Source of the DNA: Engraulis encrasicolus
Taxonomy: Eukaryota; Chordata; Actinopteri; Clupeiformes; Engraulidae
NCBI RefSeq assembly: GCF_034702125.1
Contig: NC_085869.1
Coordinates: forward strand, 14,363,407-14,427,406
Direction of reading: 5' to 3'
Length of the DNA stretch: 64,000 nt
Shown here: positions 1-12,333 of the stretch, one piece after another
Layout: every line of letters begins with the position of its first letter
Position numbering within the stretch: the first letter of the stretch is position 1
The notes under the pieces: generated by a model
Told to the model about the DNA's origin: nothing
Seen by the model: only the letters and a program-made list of their open reading frames with translations
Databases searched by the model: none
Made by a program: the position numbers and the translations under genes

Positions 1-59
1 AACAGAAGAAAGGAAATAATCCATATTAGTCCCAAAACTAATACATTCAAAAGGGGACA

Positions 60-140
60 GGTCTTTTCGTCTAATGCATTCTTCTGAGGGGACCATTCGT
101 ATGAAACGTGGGACCATTCGTATAAGCCATGGGATGTTTA
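60..140 (+). repeat. Left arm of a 10.8-kb inverted pair, made of 21-bp units
   Basis: The arm contains consecutive degenerate units of about 21 bases that begin TTCGT (for example TTCGTATAAGCCATGGGATGT at 118-138). The same units occur in reverse complement at 10868-10955, including a shared core TTCGTCTAAYGCATTMTTCYGAGGG. The arrangement suggests subterminal repeats of one large DNA element whose middle has been filled by other insertions. No transposase was seen between the arms, and no target duplication could be fixed, so this could also be two ends of separate copies. Confidence 0.5.
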
Positions 141-295
141 GTCAAGGAAGTTCCATCTACCGCAAAGACCTACGAAACCTTAAATTTGATCTAAACATTC
201 TTAGGTTTGAACTCAACGTCCCTTAAGACTGCCTAGGCCGGGGGTCGGCAACATGCGGCCAAAGAAAGTAGATCTAACAAGAAGCGTCATTTTGT

Positions 296-475
296 TTCTT
301 TTCCGGTATCCACTTTATGTCGGGTGAACGCCCCTTTAGGAGACCTTCGGTTAGGAGACCTTCGGAGTCCTGAGGTTGAGAATCAATGAAGTCCCCTTAG
401 CGCTGTAGATGGCGGTAGCACCCGTCGTGTGCAAACACCACGAAAAGAGAAGAAGAAGGAGGGACAACGCCCCCT
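296..475 (+). repeat. Dispersed repeat, copy 1
   Basis: This stretch is clearly related to 39055-39207 in the same orientation. Shared words include TTTTCCGGTATCCA, GGTGAACGCCCCTTTAGGAG, TTGAGAATMAATGRAGT and GCAAACACCA. Copy 1 has an extra in-place duplication of GGAGACCTTCGG. No ORF of note is present. The family is unknown; it is probably part of a DNA transposon. Confidence 0.7.
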
Positions 476-837
476 TAGGAGACCGAATTTTGAGCACTCG
501 CTTTTGCATTGAGTGGGCGTGTTTTGAGTCCTCTTTATTAAATATCCAACCTCTTTGATGCAGCTCTTTAGCACCTTCCTAGTGGCTCTCTGGAGCGTTT
601 GCAAAAATGTGTGAATTTTTTTAATTGTTTTTTTTTTTTTTTTTAATAGTTTCTTAGGGGGTAAGCATGACAAAGACATTATGCAGTAAAATATATGTAA
701 GCCTAGTTGTAAATATATTAAAAATACCGAATTTCAGAATGGCGCCAAATAGCAAAATTGCATCATAGCCTCGCACGGGCGAGTTGTAGGCTACACAAAC
801 TAGTGTGTGAGTGATGGCTGACGCGCCATGTCTATCG

Positions 838-1998
838 CTGATAGCTAGGGAAATAGGTGACCCGATACTTCAGTTTGTGATACAAGCGCCAGAATCGGTA
901 CAGATACTCCTTAGACATTACTATTTTCAAAAAGTACGCGGGCCACTTCAAATTCAAGATGGTTGCCCATTTTCCAAGATGGCTGCCAGAAAGTCCTGTG
1001 GGAACACTGCAGGATATACTAGAGCAATTGTTCAAATAGTGATGTGAGCACCAAACGTGTTACAAATACTCTTCAGACACAACTCTGTTGTTAAGGTGTA
1101 TGGACCATTTGAAATTCAAGATGGCCACCCATTCACCTAATGCAGAAGTTCCATAACTGAAAAACGTTTAAATTCTGATAGAAGCACCAAACTCGGCACA
1201 AATACTCCTTAGACATGATCCTTTTGGAAAAAAAAAATAGCCTACTTTAAACATGACAAGGCCATGTATAATCCAAGATGGCTACCATTGCTTCTTATTA
1301 ATGGAGACATTTTCATAATCTCTGATTTGAGGACATTTGAGAGATAACCATAATCCCTTTGATGTATTTAGATTATCTTGTTGTCTTAAAGTATAGGAAA
1401 TTTAAAATGTCCCAATACTCACACTGGCAGCTATAGCCATCTGCAGGTCAGAAGATCAGATCATACCTTTCATGGTACTATGAATGCCATCCATATTTTG
1501 TTAGCTGTTGGGAAATGTGCAATGGGTGGAAGGGCTGTCCAGAAAATTGTGGTGGCCATGTTGGAAATTGATCAGCCATCTTATATTTCAATTGACATCT
1601 TTTTGTCATGTCATGGGGTATTTGTACCAAGTTTGATGCTTGTATCACTATTTTATCAAATGTTTCAGTCACCTTACACATATGTATGGTGGCCACCTAG
1701 GAAAATGGGCGGCCATCTTGGATTTCAAGTGGCCTGCATGCCTTTTCAACAGATGTGTGTCTAAGGAGTATCTATGACGATTTAGGTGCTTGTATGACCA
1801 TTTGAACAGTTGTTTCAGTTGCTAATTCATATTTGTATGGTGGCCATCGTGGAAAATGGGCAGCCATCTTGAATTTGATGTGGCCCGCGTACTTTTTGAA
1901 AATAGTAATGTCTAAGGAGTACCTGTACCGATTTTGGCGCTTGTATCACAAACTGAAGTATCGGGTCTTAAAAAGGCTCTAAGCCTCCTAGCTATGAG
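838..1998. mobile_element. Foldback element with tandem-unit arms
   Basis: The left arm (from about 838) and right arm (to about 1998) are inverted copies: the left has CCGATACTTCAGTTTGTGAT and the right has its reverse complement near 1950-1970. Each arm is itself built of about three related units of 130-150 bp, each carrying a GCACCAAAC-type word, an ACAAATACTCCTTAGACA-type word and an AAGATGGCYRCCCA-type word. The centre (about 1256-1480) is unrelated. This is the architecture of foldback (long inverted repeat) elements. No coding capacity is seen. Confidence 0.75.
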
Positions 1999-3583
1999 GG
2001 GAAGGGAACGATGTTACGTTTGACATGCTGCTGCGATTGACTTCGTGGCATTTGAGAATTTAAAAATGGTAGGCCTATTATCAATTTTACTCATTCACAA
2101 GGCGGACATAGGCCGAAATTACCAGTAGGCTATGTGTGAAATTATTTATCTCCTGCTCACTGCACCCGAGAATCACACGTTTTAAAAGTTCACATCTCAG
2201 GACTCACGTCTTCACACTATATGAGCCGAGGGAAGGATGCGAGCAGAATGCTCTCTCTGTGCGACATGACAGGCTCGTTTTCTGAAACTGCAGATGAAAA
2301 AACGCGGAAGGGAAAGGCGCAACACAGATGGATGTGTGTGCGCTCAAGAGCGACTCGTTCTCCCTGTCAATTTGTGCATGTGTAGTGTCAAATCGGGTTG
2401 CACTACTTCTACCTTATTATTTACTCACGAGGGACGACCAGGAATTCCATTTCGATTTAAGACCCTACGGTTGCAGATCTTAAGATGGTCGTGAGGTGAA
2501 ATCGCTTGTTAATCCATGTAGGCTACACAAAGCAAGACTCACGATTGACCTCCGATTGAACAAGAAATCTGCCAGATTCCCAAAGCGTGCAAGTGACAAA
2601 TCATGTCAGAATCGGGGGAGAGTCGCACGACTGGCATTAGGCTACTTGACTTGTCATTTCCCTACCTTTCCAAAAGGCTGCCGTTTTATTTTAATAATTG
2701 CAAGCTGCGTTTTAACAACAGGCTGTGTGTTTTTTTGCGCTCTTGATTGTTATTGAACAGCGAGTTCTATTGTTATTGAAGTTTGAAGAGAACATTTCAT
2801 TTCCACACGGAAAATTAGCCTCGCAACGCCATCCTATGTACTCCACCCAAAGATTTTGGCTCCGCACATTGTCTAGCAAAAGCCACAAGCTCGGTTCTCT
2901 CAGTGTTTAGCCAATCAGCAAACAGTTGAGAGTGGTGACATAGAACTCACCCGTGAGCTCCGTTACTGATTGGTTAAGGTAACTATATTCACACTCTCGT
3001 TTTGTTATTTGTATGCTTTTGCGACGCTATATTGTAACAGGCATGCTAATAAAGCACAATATGGGTTTCAATTTGAATTTGGAACTCCAATTAATTTAAA
3101 TGATATAGTAAAATCAGACCATCTACCACCCTCCACGGAGACGGATTCCTCATGGCTTTTGCCAGACTGATTGACGGAGTCAACAGTCGGCTTTTCGCCT
3201 AGGCTAACGGAAAATAGCCTGAGACTCCAAAATGAAATAAAAAGATGAGACAAAAATATGAAATTCTTGTATATCTATAATTTCATCAGTGCAACAAAAC
3301 TTAGCACATTAATATTGTAATGGAAGTTAGGCTACACTTGAAGCAGTAATAATAGGCCTATCGTTCATAGTCACGTGATGCGTAATTCTATCCAAGATGC
3401 GCTGCAGGGAAAATAATCACTTAATCATGAATGTTCATTTTGCACTTAGTCATTAGGTGTACAGTTAGCCTATGTTTTGATGGTCTATGTTGCCTTATAG
3501 GCTTTTAGATTTGTGCGGCTCCAGACAGGTATGGGTTTTGTTTTTTTGGGCCAAAATCTCTCATTTTGGGTTGCCGACCCCTG

Positions 3584-4754
3584 GCCTAGGCTATAATGTT
3601 GAATAGGTTTGTTGGAAATCGTCCTTCAAGCCTTCAGGCTGCCTACTTTGTTTTGTTTGTAAACCAGCTGTATTAACACTCATTTTAACTGTTTTTGTTG
3701 ATTTAAACATGTAATTTAATGCCCTTTTTAACTGTAGGCCCCTAAAGGCAATGTTCTTTAGCAATTATTTTATTTGTATTAGGCCTCGTTATTAAATAAG
3801 CTGGTAGCTGCCTATTTTGAGATTCAAGGATTTATTGTCATTGTCAAAAAGGCAACGAAATTGTGTTTGGGGTACAACACTTAGTAGCAGCAGGTTTTCA
3901 AGTGAAGCGCAATAAGGTTTTGTTTTAGTTTTTGTTGGAAATCGTCAGTACTTGTCAGATACTTGTAATTTGCACTCTTGCTGGAATCGGTTGCTTCTCA
4001 CACGCACGATGACGAGACATAAAACAAAACCCGCGGGTGTAAACACACAAGGTTTCACGTTACGCAAACAAAATAGACACACATGAAATAAGCCTACCCA
4101 GCACATATCCCCAGCACAATATTGCAACACACACTTTGCACAATGATATTAACTGAGTACAATGTTCTTGCAATATTCTTCCAAGCGTGCGCTCTCTTGA
4201 AGGTGATTACGTTGAAGAAAAGTCCGTTTTCACTTCGCAATTCCAGAGCAAATCAGCTAGTACTGCGCTGCTCGCTTGCTGGTCAATAAAGGTTGAGCTG
4301 AACCGTGTCGTGTGCGTGTGCAAGTGTGTACCAACGTCTGTCCATGCCACGTGATGCACAGACAGTTCACAAAATCACCAAGTCATAAAGTCTTTAAAAT
4401 CAGTGAAACGGTGAGAAGGTTTTTTTTTTAACCGAGTTGCAACCATGCACGTTTTCTGTGGAAAACATCAGGTCATCATGGCAACAACAGGCTTGCTGAA
4501 AATGATGACGAACACATTCAGAATACATTTCTTAATGGGAAGTTGTTGAGAACAAATGATTCGCTAATTGGCCTGCCATCTGTGTTCAGTGGAGCAGCAA
4601 CATAACTTGTTGTAGGGGCTACATTTAAGATTCAGAAATAGGTTAGTCTATTTGTATACCTATCCAATTACATTCCCTGACTATCTAATTTCCTAAAGGT
4701 TGGAGCAGGCATCATCCACAGTTTTTATCTTCTTTTAAGGGTGCTGACCTAAAT
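3584..4754. other. Intergenic, no gene seen
   Basis: No convincing ORF or exon was found. Positions 3828-3935 carry a TTTATTGTCATTGTC...GGCAACGAAATTGTGTTTGGG block, a wording often found at the ends of fish retroposons; I do not assign a family. The rest shows no clear repeat structure. Confidence 0.5.
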
Positions 4755-4965
4755 ATTGTAAAACTGAAAAATGAGAAAAGGTCGCACCATGCATAGGTTT
4801 CTTTATTACACAGACGCGTTTCAACGTTCTGCCTTAATCAGTGCACACTATATACAAGTGACGACAGGACTTAAATACCCACATCCATCCCATTCCATTT
4901 CCCCACCACCCAATGGGGGCTCAATGATAATTTACATCAATTATTTCATTACATCAAGCACATAG
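4755..4965 (-). mobile_element. Penelope-like terminal fragment (antisense)
   Basis: The block TTTCTTTATTACACAGACGCGTTTCAACGTTCTGCCTTAATCAGTGC has the layout of the ends of fish Penelope-like elements: an ACGCGTTT-type core, then a TTAATCAGTGC word, read here on the reverse strand. Similar layouts occur at 36700-36760 and 37690-37740. No coding part is attached, so it is a terminal fragment only. Confidence 0.45.
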
Positions 4966-5093
4966 GAGATCAGTGAATCACAGTCAAACACTGGCAACAA
5001 GAAAAGAAAAACAACCACAACCATGGCCGTAGCCAGGAGTTTGAAATAAGGGAGGTCCATAGTGCGTGCGCAGCGCTCCAGAATTTTTTTAAA

Positions 5094-5446
5094 GGTTCAC
5101 TGTAGGATGTTGCCCTAGTATCTATTGCAACTATGTTGCTCATTGAAACTGTGCTGTCTTCAGTTTTGGTCTTTTCATGAATATTTGCCAAATAATTAAC
5201 TAATATTTACTAGTATGACCACAGTTTACAGTATTTTTTGCAGCTAAAAATATCTATTTCTGGAAATTCAAAATGGCGGACAATTGAGAAGATCCCCTTT
5301 TTCATGTTTGAAAAGTCCAATTTTCCCAGTCATAATGAATACCTAGAATTTGATGGTGGCGCAAAGTATTGATGAAAAAGGTAACGTTGTGAATGGGCAA
5401 CATTAATTCTGGAAATAAACTACTAAAATTATTACACAGTGCACCT
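5094..5446 (-). mobile_element. TTAA-flanked MITE (AGGTNCACTG family), copy 1
   Basis: The 353-bp element starts AGGTTCACTG after TTAA (5090-5093) and ends CAGTGCACCT before TTAA (5447-5450). Its interior matches the elements at 27327-27685 and 33684-34042 in inverted orientation, for example the ACTATGTTGCTCATTGAAACTG block here against AACTATGCTGCTCATTGAAGCTG there. TTAA target duplications fit piggyBac-like or Kolobok-like elements. It is non-coding. Confidence 0.8.
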
Positions 5447-5670
5447 TTAAAGGAATATGCCATTTTTGCAATCGATTGTCTACTGATGACCAGTTCATTT
5501 TGCAACTACTGTTTGTAGATGTTAATTACCGAGTCAGGGACACACACTTGTCATAAAAATACTGTTGGAAAGGCCAGAATGAGACCTTTCCAGTGGTACC
5601 ACACACTCACCCATTCACAAAAGCTATGTAAATAAAAACGCCAATTGAAATGTGTATGCAAAAACTAAGA

Positions 5671-5731
5671 TTAAAGTGGTGGTTCGCTATTTTAGACATT
5701 AAAGTGGTGGTTCGCTATTTTAGACATTAAG
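5671..5731 (+). repeat. Short tandem duplication
   Basis: The word ATTAAAGTGGTGGTTCGCTA and the following TTTTAGAC occur twice in direct succession. The TTAAAGTGGTGG start resembles ends of TTAA-type elements, but a matching right end was not located. Confidence 0.6.
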
Positions 5732-8700
5732 CCCTGTTTGTGTGACTTCTGGGGTGAAGTAGAGATGCTCTCATCACAATTTTGACATTTGGTGCTGAAC
5801 GGAGCATTTGGGTATCCAAGACTGAAGCCCCCCCACCTTTACATTGACTCCAATAGAGCACTCAAGCAATCGATTATAAAATGGCATTAAACTTTCGTTC
5901 GAGAAGACATGGAACTCACCGTGTGGTCAGTGGTAGACAGCGATAAGTTGACCCTTGTAAAATAGTCAGCGGTTCCACAAGAACTTAGCTAATGCCAAAA
6001 GGAATACAACCCTAAGACCTGTTTGGTGCGCTAATTTGACGGATAGAGCTCCAAGTGAACCTTTTATGCTTTCGGTAAGCCCCGAGGTGCACCTGCGAGT
6101 GAATTTGTCCATTGCGCTGAAAGGTTAATGAAATCCGTACAGTAGGCGTAGATGACCGCGAGCCAAACAATTGCCAATGTCGGCATGACTCGATTGTTTT
6201 GAAATATACGGCAGCGCCAAAAGAGTTTGAAAAGTTATGTGGCTCTGTTTCAAATCAGTCAGATCGTTGCAACACAAAATTAGGCTCACTGTCGCATCTC
6301 TTTGAGTGGACGTCCCACTATGCCACGAGCAGTGCACCCTTTCCCCCTTCTTTTGGCTCCATCAACGACCACAACAAAGGACAAAACATGAAGAATCTTA
6401 CAGGCACTTTGGACTGCTGTGTTTAGTCAGGTGTAGACTCAGTAGCCCCATACGACTTTGTTGCTGTCGACCAACATTGACGAAGCACGTGAGCGAGAAC
6501 TTGTTGTCACGATGTGGGTGTTGTTAAATACAGCGCATTTAAAGTCGGCCACAAATATGAACGAGACGATGAGCTCGCACCGGTTTGCTCTACTAACCAA
6601 AGAAACTCAACAGAAGAACAATCTCTCGGGGGGGAAATGCATTGGCCACAGTGTAGTACGGGGGCGTTGCCTGAGGACACAAGTGGATGGAAAATTAACT
6701 CCCTTGCGCATGGTCATTGGTCAGTGGGTGCGATGGATCAGGCACGTGCACAGCATAGTTGCCCACGGTGCCCGAGCAACGGCCCTTTTGCCCACATTGG
6801 CTGATATTGCCCTTCCAAGGGAGGGGAAAATAATAGGCCTATGGCAATTATAATTTCATATTTCAATATCATTTGATTTCTTTATAATTCATAATTTTGA
6901 TTGAAGTTTTGTACAATAAAGACTTAAGTCAGTCATACAAATTCATCAGACCCGTCGAGAATGGGCACGAGCGATGTGGTAGACCACGCTACAACTCCGG
7001 TGGGGAGGGAGAGGGCACGCGACAGGCGCTTGAGCGCCTATAAGAGACACGAAAGATTTTGAAGATGCGGGTGTCGGCTAGAGCCCTACACACAGTCTAC
7101 ATATTAGGGTACAAAATATGCTCACAATCAACCTCTGTAATACAATATTGAGTTTAGAACTTTTAGTTATCATACATCTGACAGCCAGCCAGCGCCACGT
7201 TTAGGTAGCAAAAAAAACCCGACAGCCAGCTGTATGCCTCGGAAAAATAGGCTTCATGTTTCAAGATTTCATGTTTCAACTGATTTGCTTTGCAAGTCGT
7301 ATTTTTGATTGAAGCTTCCTAAATTAAGTTTTCAAATTCAGATTCACCTGCACCTCGAGAGATAGGCAAAGGGAGGGGCAGCATGCGCGTTGGGGGGGCA
7401 CGCGCAGCTCTACATGGGAGGGAGGGGGGAGCAAGCATGCATGCGACCAGGGCAGAGGCGCAAAATATGTCGAAGATGTCGTGGGAATAGAGCGACTGCC
7501 CTGACGGCCTGAGGTGAGCTGGAAACATAGCAGACTACACAGTATTAAACTACATGATCACATTTAATGTCTCTTAAAGCCGGTCTCAAGTTTAGGACGT
7601 TTAGTGATCCTCAATAATCTGTGCCACGTTCAGATATTGGGGAAAAACGACAGCCAGCTAGCTTGCAGTCAACTTTTTACATGGCTCAGGTTGTTTTGTG
7701 GAAGGCTAACCCAACTAAGAAACATGCAGATGACATGTCGTTTTATCAAGCAAGAGAGAACTTAAGGGGGTAGGCTATAGGAAGCACATCTCTGCAGAGT
7801 TGGCTGCGAAAAAATGAACAGGTGCAGGTGAGGCAGAGAATCTTTTTCAGGATTGTAGAGGTTTGATCTTGGTGAGACCGCTAGGAAAGTGCTTTTTCTT
7901 ACGCTGATATATTCTCCGACCCAAAGATAGGCTGTTTCCACTGTCAATGTCCATGTAATTGAAATAAATCCACTCCACATGATAACTGACATTTAAGCCT
8001 ACTGTTATTCTCAAGACATAGGCCTACAAAATGTGCATGAACTAACTAACATATCTGTAATGAAAATAAAAGGTTATAAAGTCTGCAAGAAGCTCGGAGC
8101 TTCAGAGCAACAGATAAGAACTGGTCGCTCCCACAAGCCACGGTTCTTTGCGATCTGAAATGAAAGCCGGCTCGTCAATTCTCAAAGCGACAGTACACAT
8201 TTTTAATATAGGCTACAAAAGACCCAACAAATGACCTAAACCTGTGAATTCTTATTGTTTTAGCTTTCCTATATAATATTCATCATTTTAATCATGGAAT
8301 ATACCTATTAATGAAATTTCAAATTCAAATTAAATGATCTTTTTAACCATTTTTAAGCTATTTCTATTTATTATAACTTAAAGTCTACTTTGGCTGCTAC
8401 AAGGATTATAAAGATGACAGTGGGTTAATTGATTAAGCATCCTCATATTTAGCCATATTAATTTACTCATCATTTGATTTCGTTTAAGATGAGGATGACT
8501 CAGAGCCACAGACCTCTGCACATAGGGCAGGTAGGCATAAGACTGATCATCTCTGTGACTGATACAGGTTTAAAAACTATCAAGGCTTTTTCTCATAATT
8601 TCATTTAATTTAGGGGCAGCCACATACCACACATGAGGAAATGTGGATCAGGAGACATGGGCATAAGGTGATCATGAGGTGGGCATAAGGCTGATCATCT

Positions 8701-9660
8701 CTGATATGATTAATAGGTAGGCCTACATGTTTAAAAACTAGCATGTTATAATATGGTACGCATATTAAAGATACTATACAATAAAATAATAGGAATTATG
8801 ACAATAATATACTACTTCTACTACTACTACTAAAAATAATAATACCCATGGTGCAGTTTCCTAAAAATTCTGAAGGCCGCTCATTGTTGATGTTTTTTTT
8901 TGGGGGGGGGGGTGGGGGGGGGGTGGGTTGCCCTTTCTTCAGGTTAGAGCAACTGCCCTTTGAGATTCCTGTGCACGTCCCTGCGATGGATACAATTTCC
9001 GTACTCCCTTGCACATGGTCAGTGGGGACGACATCATGATGGATAATTTGTGGCCAATTAACGGCAGCTGTTGGTCAGCAGTAATTGCTGGGGGTAATTA
9101 AGGACAGCTGACAGACATTCACGCTGTCCTATGACCTGTTCCACACTGAATAACATTTCCGTACTCCCCTCGCCATCATTTCGTACTACACTGGTATGAC
9201 ATGAGTAAGCCCTCTTGTCTTAAGCCTCTTTGCTACTAACACACCACGTGTGAGGAGTGGGGGGACAGGCAGTGAGGAGGAGCTGAAGTGGAGACCTGCG
9301 CAAACTTGTGTAGAGGTGTGAGACAAGACCCAAATACACACGTGAGTGAGTTGTTGATCAACCAGTTCATGGGCGCGTGACCTCGGAGGAAGTCCGCAGA
9401 CGAGCGTTGAAGAGGATAAGCAACTGCAGAGGTTGCAAGATCTGACTGCAATCGCAGTCATCCCGCGATAGTTTGACACCATGTAACATGTCGCCATGTC
9501 GACGCAACATCACCGAAATGTTGAAGTTGAAATCTAACCGTCATGCAGCATTTTCATCCAGAGTGCATTGCTGTCTAAATGTTGATGATTAATCGAATGC
9601 ACTTAATGTTTTCCAAATGACTAGGGCAGGATGAGCATCTACCTCCGTAGAGGGTATGTT
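5732..9660. other. Intergenic, diverged direct repeats, no gene seen
   Basis: No supported gene lies here. A diverged direct repeat pairs about 6885-7240 with about 7300-7665: both run TTGATTGAAG, then a G-rich GGGAGGG/GCACGCG block, a GAAGATG block, a TTTAG-GTTTAGWAC block and GACAGCCAGC. Another short direct repeat with a GGCATAAGRCTGATCATCTCTG word sits at about 8535-8560 and 8683-8705. A G homopolymer-rich tract is at 8897-8930. The unit count and boundaries are uncertain. Confidence 0.5.
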
Positions 9661-10867
9661 GATATATATACAAATTTGTCTTCACGATGATTTCACAGCC
9701 TAATTTCCTATTGGCCTATTCATTTTCATTTCTGACTTAAGGCCTACACCAGAAGTGAATAATATAAAAACAATTGTGAATAATATAATTAATATAATAC
9801 AATATATAGTATATTGACAACATATATCATGGCCTATAGTAAAATATATTTATATATTTACATATTAATAATATTGGCTGCTACATAATATATAATATAA
9901 TATGCCCCCACCCCTGCACGCCGGCGATTGGTTATTGTTTTTTTTTGGTCCTGGAAATTCAGTAAAAAGGTTTTGGAAAAGTCATGGAAAAACACTATTG
10001 AAAAAGTGTATGAACCCTGGTTCTTGCTTGGACACGCCGCGGGTCCGCTGCGCAGTCAGAACAGATGAGAAATGCGGACCTGGTTCGTATGCACGGCGGT
10101 GTGCAAGTGGACTCCGATGTGGACACGCTTCCGTATCAGCGGCGGTCCGCCGCGCAGGTTTCAGTACCTCCGCAGCGGATGCGCTCTAGAGTTTTTTGCT
10201 GTGTGGATCGTTACCTTTCCAAAAATGAATAATAAACAGTGACCAACACAGTAGAAATAACTCAGATCAACACAACGAATATCTTTTCTTATTTTTAGTA
10301 GTGCACTTTTGCAAACCCTTGTTCGCAGACTTGCACGCTTGGTCTCAATTGCACATCAATGTCTGGCTTTAGCAATTTAGAAATGGTGATATTCTCAGCG
10401 CACACACTTCATGGTTCCTTCTCTCTTACTCTCGGCTTGTTGCTTCCTGACAGTCTCACACGCCATCGAAATTGACCCCATTTTATAGGCTGTGCATGTA
10501 GTGCACACGGGGTAACGCTGCACTCTCACTCCGGAGGAGACAGAGACAGTCTGTTACAATATAGGCCCTAGTATATAGGCCTATATATGTCGCGGTTGGC
10601 ACACACGCTTAATAGAATAGGCTATAAAAATAATAATAAAAAGGCACCCTGAACTACAATTTAAAATAATAAAAAAGGGGTGCATGCACTTTCTACATGG
10701 TTACATTTTTGTTTTGTGGTCATTGCATTGTGGTGGTAGGCACACATTTGATAAAATACAAAAATAATAATAAAATAGGCAGACTGAACTAAACGTCTGC
10801 CCAGCACGGAAGGTTTGCATGGATTGAACGGAACGTCCTTAGGTCTTCCACAAAACGTCCTCAGGTA
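9661..10867. other. AT-rich tract and GC-rich stretch, no gene seen
   Basis: Positions 9660-9905 are strongly AT-rich (ATATA words). From 9945 to 10020 there is a GAAAAGTCATGGAAAAACA...GTGTATGAACCCTGG block of the type common in fish repeats. From 10035 to 10190 the DNA becomes GC-rich with partly mirrored GTCCGC/GCGGAC words, suggesting a small inverted-repeat element whose ends I could not fix. No exon is recognised. Confidence 0.45.
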
Positions 10868-10955
10868 CTCTACGAAACGCCCCATGCCTTATACGAATGA
10901 TCCTAAGCTTTATACGAATGGTTCCCTCGGAATAATGCGTTAGACGAATCGTCTT
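10868..10955 (-). repeat. Right arm of the 10.8-kb inverted pair
   Basis: Reverse-complement partner of 60-140. It is again built of units of about 21 bases ending TACGAA: ACGAAACGCCCCATGCCTT, ATACGAATGATCCTAAGCTTT, ATACGAATGGTTCCC. Further, more degenerate units extend left to about 10820. Immediately to its right begins the DNA holding the last recognisable exons of the minus-strand gene. Confidence 0.5.
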
Positions 10956-11581
10956 GCAACCCATTCTAAAGCTATTTACTGCCCTACAAGGGCAAAGTGC
11001 AGTAACTATGCTGACACTGAAACTGAGAAAAGGGCCTTCAAAGCCTTGTTATGAGGTTGGATATTGTAGTTACTGCAAATTCTATAAAGCACTATCTCTA
11101 AAATAGGACACATTTGGACCATAAGGCTTTTCATAAGATCAGGGAGGTGTAATGAAGACTATTTTCAGTCTAAACTAAATTTTGAACAAAATATGTAGTT
11201 ACTGCACTGTGTGTTTGTAGGCCAGTAATGTGAGGACTACCACTCTCCCTGACTGTTTGGTCTGGCCAAATTGCTTTGTAAACCACTTCTTCAAGAGCGG
11301 TCCAGAAGAAGGGTCTACCTCCATGCTACAGTCATGGAAATGTTGAAAATGAATTGCTTCCAAATCCTGGAGATTTGAAATATTCTAGATAGCTGATTTG
11401 ATAGACTAACTGAGAGGTGAAACTTTATGCAGTGTCACAGATGTGTGCGTTAGGGTCAGACCCATCTTGAATATTTTATCACAATCCATCCTTTTTTGTA
11501 ATCCCTCCTACTTAAAATATCAGTCATTGCCATAGTGACAATGGACTTGAAAGAGTACATTGCTGTATAAATGTATCTCAC
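10956..11581. other. Region 3' of the last recognisable exon
   Basis: The last FN3 exon ends in a splice donor at 11581-11580, so a further exon should lie to the left on the minus strand. I found no ORF with an acceptor in matching phase in this stretch. The gene's 3' part is either beyond the window or has been lost or displaced by the repeats at 60-10955. Confidence 0.4.
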
Positions 11582-11908
11582 TCGTGTGGAAAGTGGTGAT
11601 TGCCATCTTGCTCTTTTTTCCACCTTGAAGCTCACAGCAGACAGAGATCTTGTAATGAGTGTTTGACTGCAGGCCTTGAAGAGTTATGCTGCAGGATTTT
11701 CTAGACGTCTTTTGTTCAATCCCTTTACTGGAGCAGCATATCTGGAATCTGTGTGGAATGTGTTGTAAGCCCTGCGGTTGGTTCCAGCGAACTACAGCCA
11801 TCCATCTGGCATCAGAACCATGGTACAGATGTGCAGCAAACTCCTCTGGAACAATTGAAGTCTCTTCATTTAGGGCATCCACAATCAACCCCTCTGGAAC
11901 AAAATCAT
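11582..11908 (-). CDS. Exon: fourth fibronectin type III domain
   Basis: This 327-bp exon follows the acceptor GTGTCCGGCAG (ending 11909) and ends at the donor GTGAGA (from 11581). It is phase 1 at both ends, as are the other FN3 exons. The translation contains VVRWNQPQG (strand B with its tryptophan), HRFQICCSS, CSITLQGLQSNTHYKISVCC (the L-x-P/S-N-T-x-Y signature) and ends TTFHT. It is longer than the other three by an insert before the tryptophan (about residues 10-35, including NEETSIVPEEF). Its closest relative is the neighbouring exon at 12334-12600: both share IPHRF and the TLxxLQxNTxYxISVCCEL block. This indicates exon duplication. It is the last exon I can place in the gene; the following one is not found. 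Confidence 0.75.
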
Positions 11909-12333
11909 CTGCCGGACACAAAACTGTCAATGATCCAGCAGATCTTGGGCTAATTTACAGATTGGCTACACTATCAGTGGTGGAAGCAGGAAGGTCATGT
12001 CATGACATTAACAAGTGTGAAAATAGTAAAATATATGAGGATAATAGTTGTTACTGATCAGATACAACGTGCATTAAGGCAAGACAACATAAATAAATAT
12101 TTCCTTTGAACAAATTTGAAGTACTGTGTGTTTATAGAGATTGTCATGACACTTCAGACATGGGCTGTCTAAAGTATTATTGTGACAAAAGTCAAAATAA
12201 AGTCTTAACAAAAGTCATCACAATCTTTAGCCTACTGACTTAACTGTTTTAGTTCTTATCTTCATAATCCCAGTAATATTGGTTCGTCACTGATATTATA
12301 ATACAGACAATAATGGGACATTTAACTGCTCAC

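Larger units (their letters stand above)
239..3583. mobile_element. Non-autonomous hAT-like element with 8-bp target duplication
   Basis: The left end reads CGGGGGTCGGCAAC and the right end, reverse-complemented, CAGGGGTCGGCAAC, which match at 13 of 14 positions. Both ends are flanked by the same octamer GCCTAGGC (231-238 and 3584-3591). An 8-bp duplication and a CAGGGGTCGGCAAC-type terminus fit the hAT superfamily. No hAT transposase ORF is visible in the 3.3 kb, so this is a deletion derivative or composite. A dispersed repeat (296-475) and a foldback element (838-1998) lie inside it. The octamer is palindromic and similar words recur in this DNA, so a chance match of the flanks is possible but unlikely together with the matching ends. 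Confidence 0.8.

Noticed and set aside
9186..9497. 103-residue minus-strand ORF
   Set aside because: No similarity, domain or splice context that I can recognise, and it lies in unassigned repeat-rich DNA.
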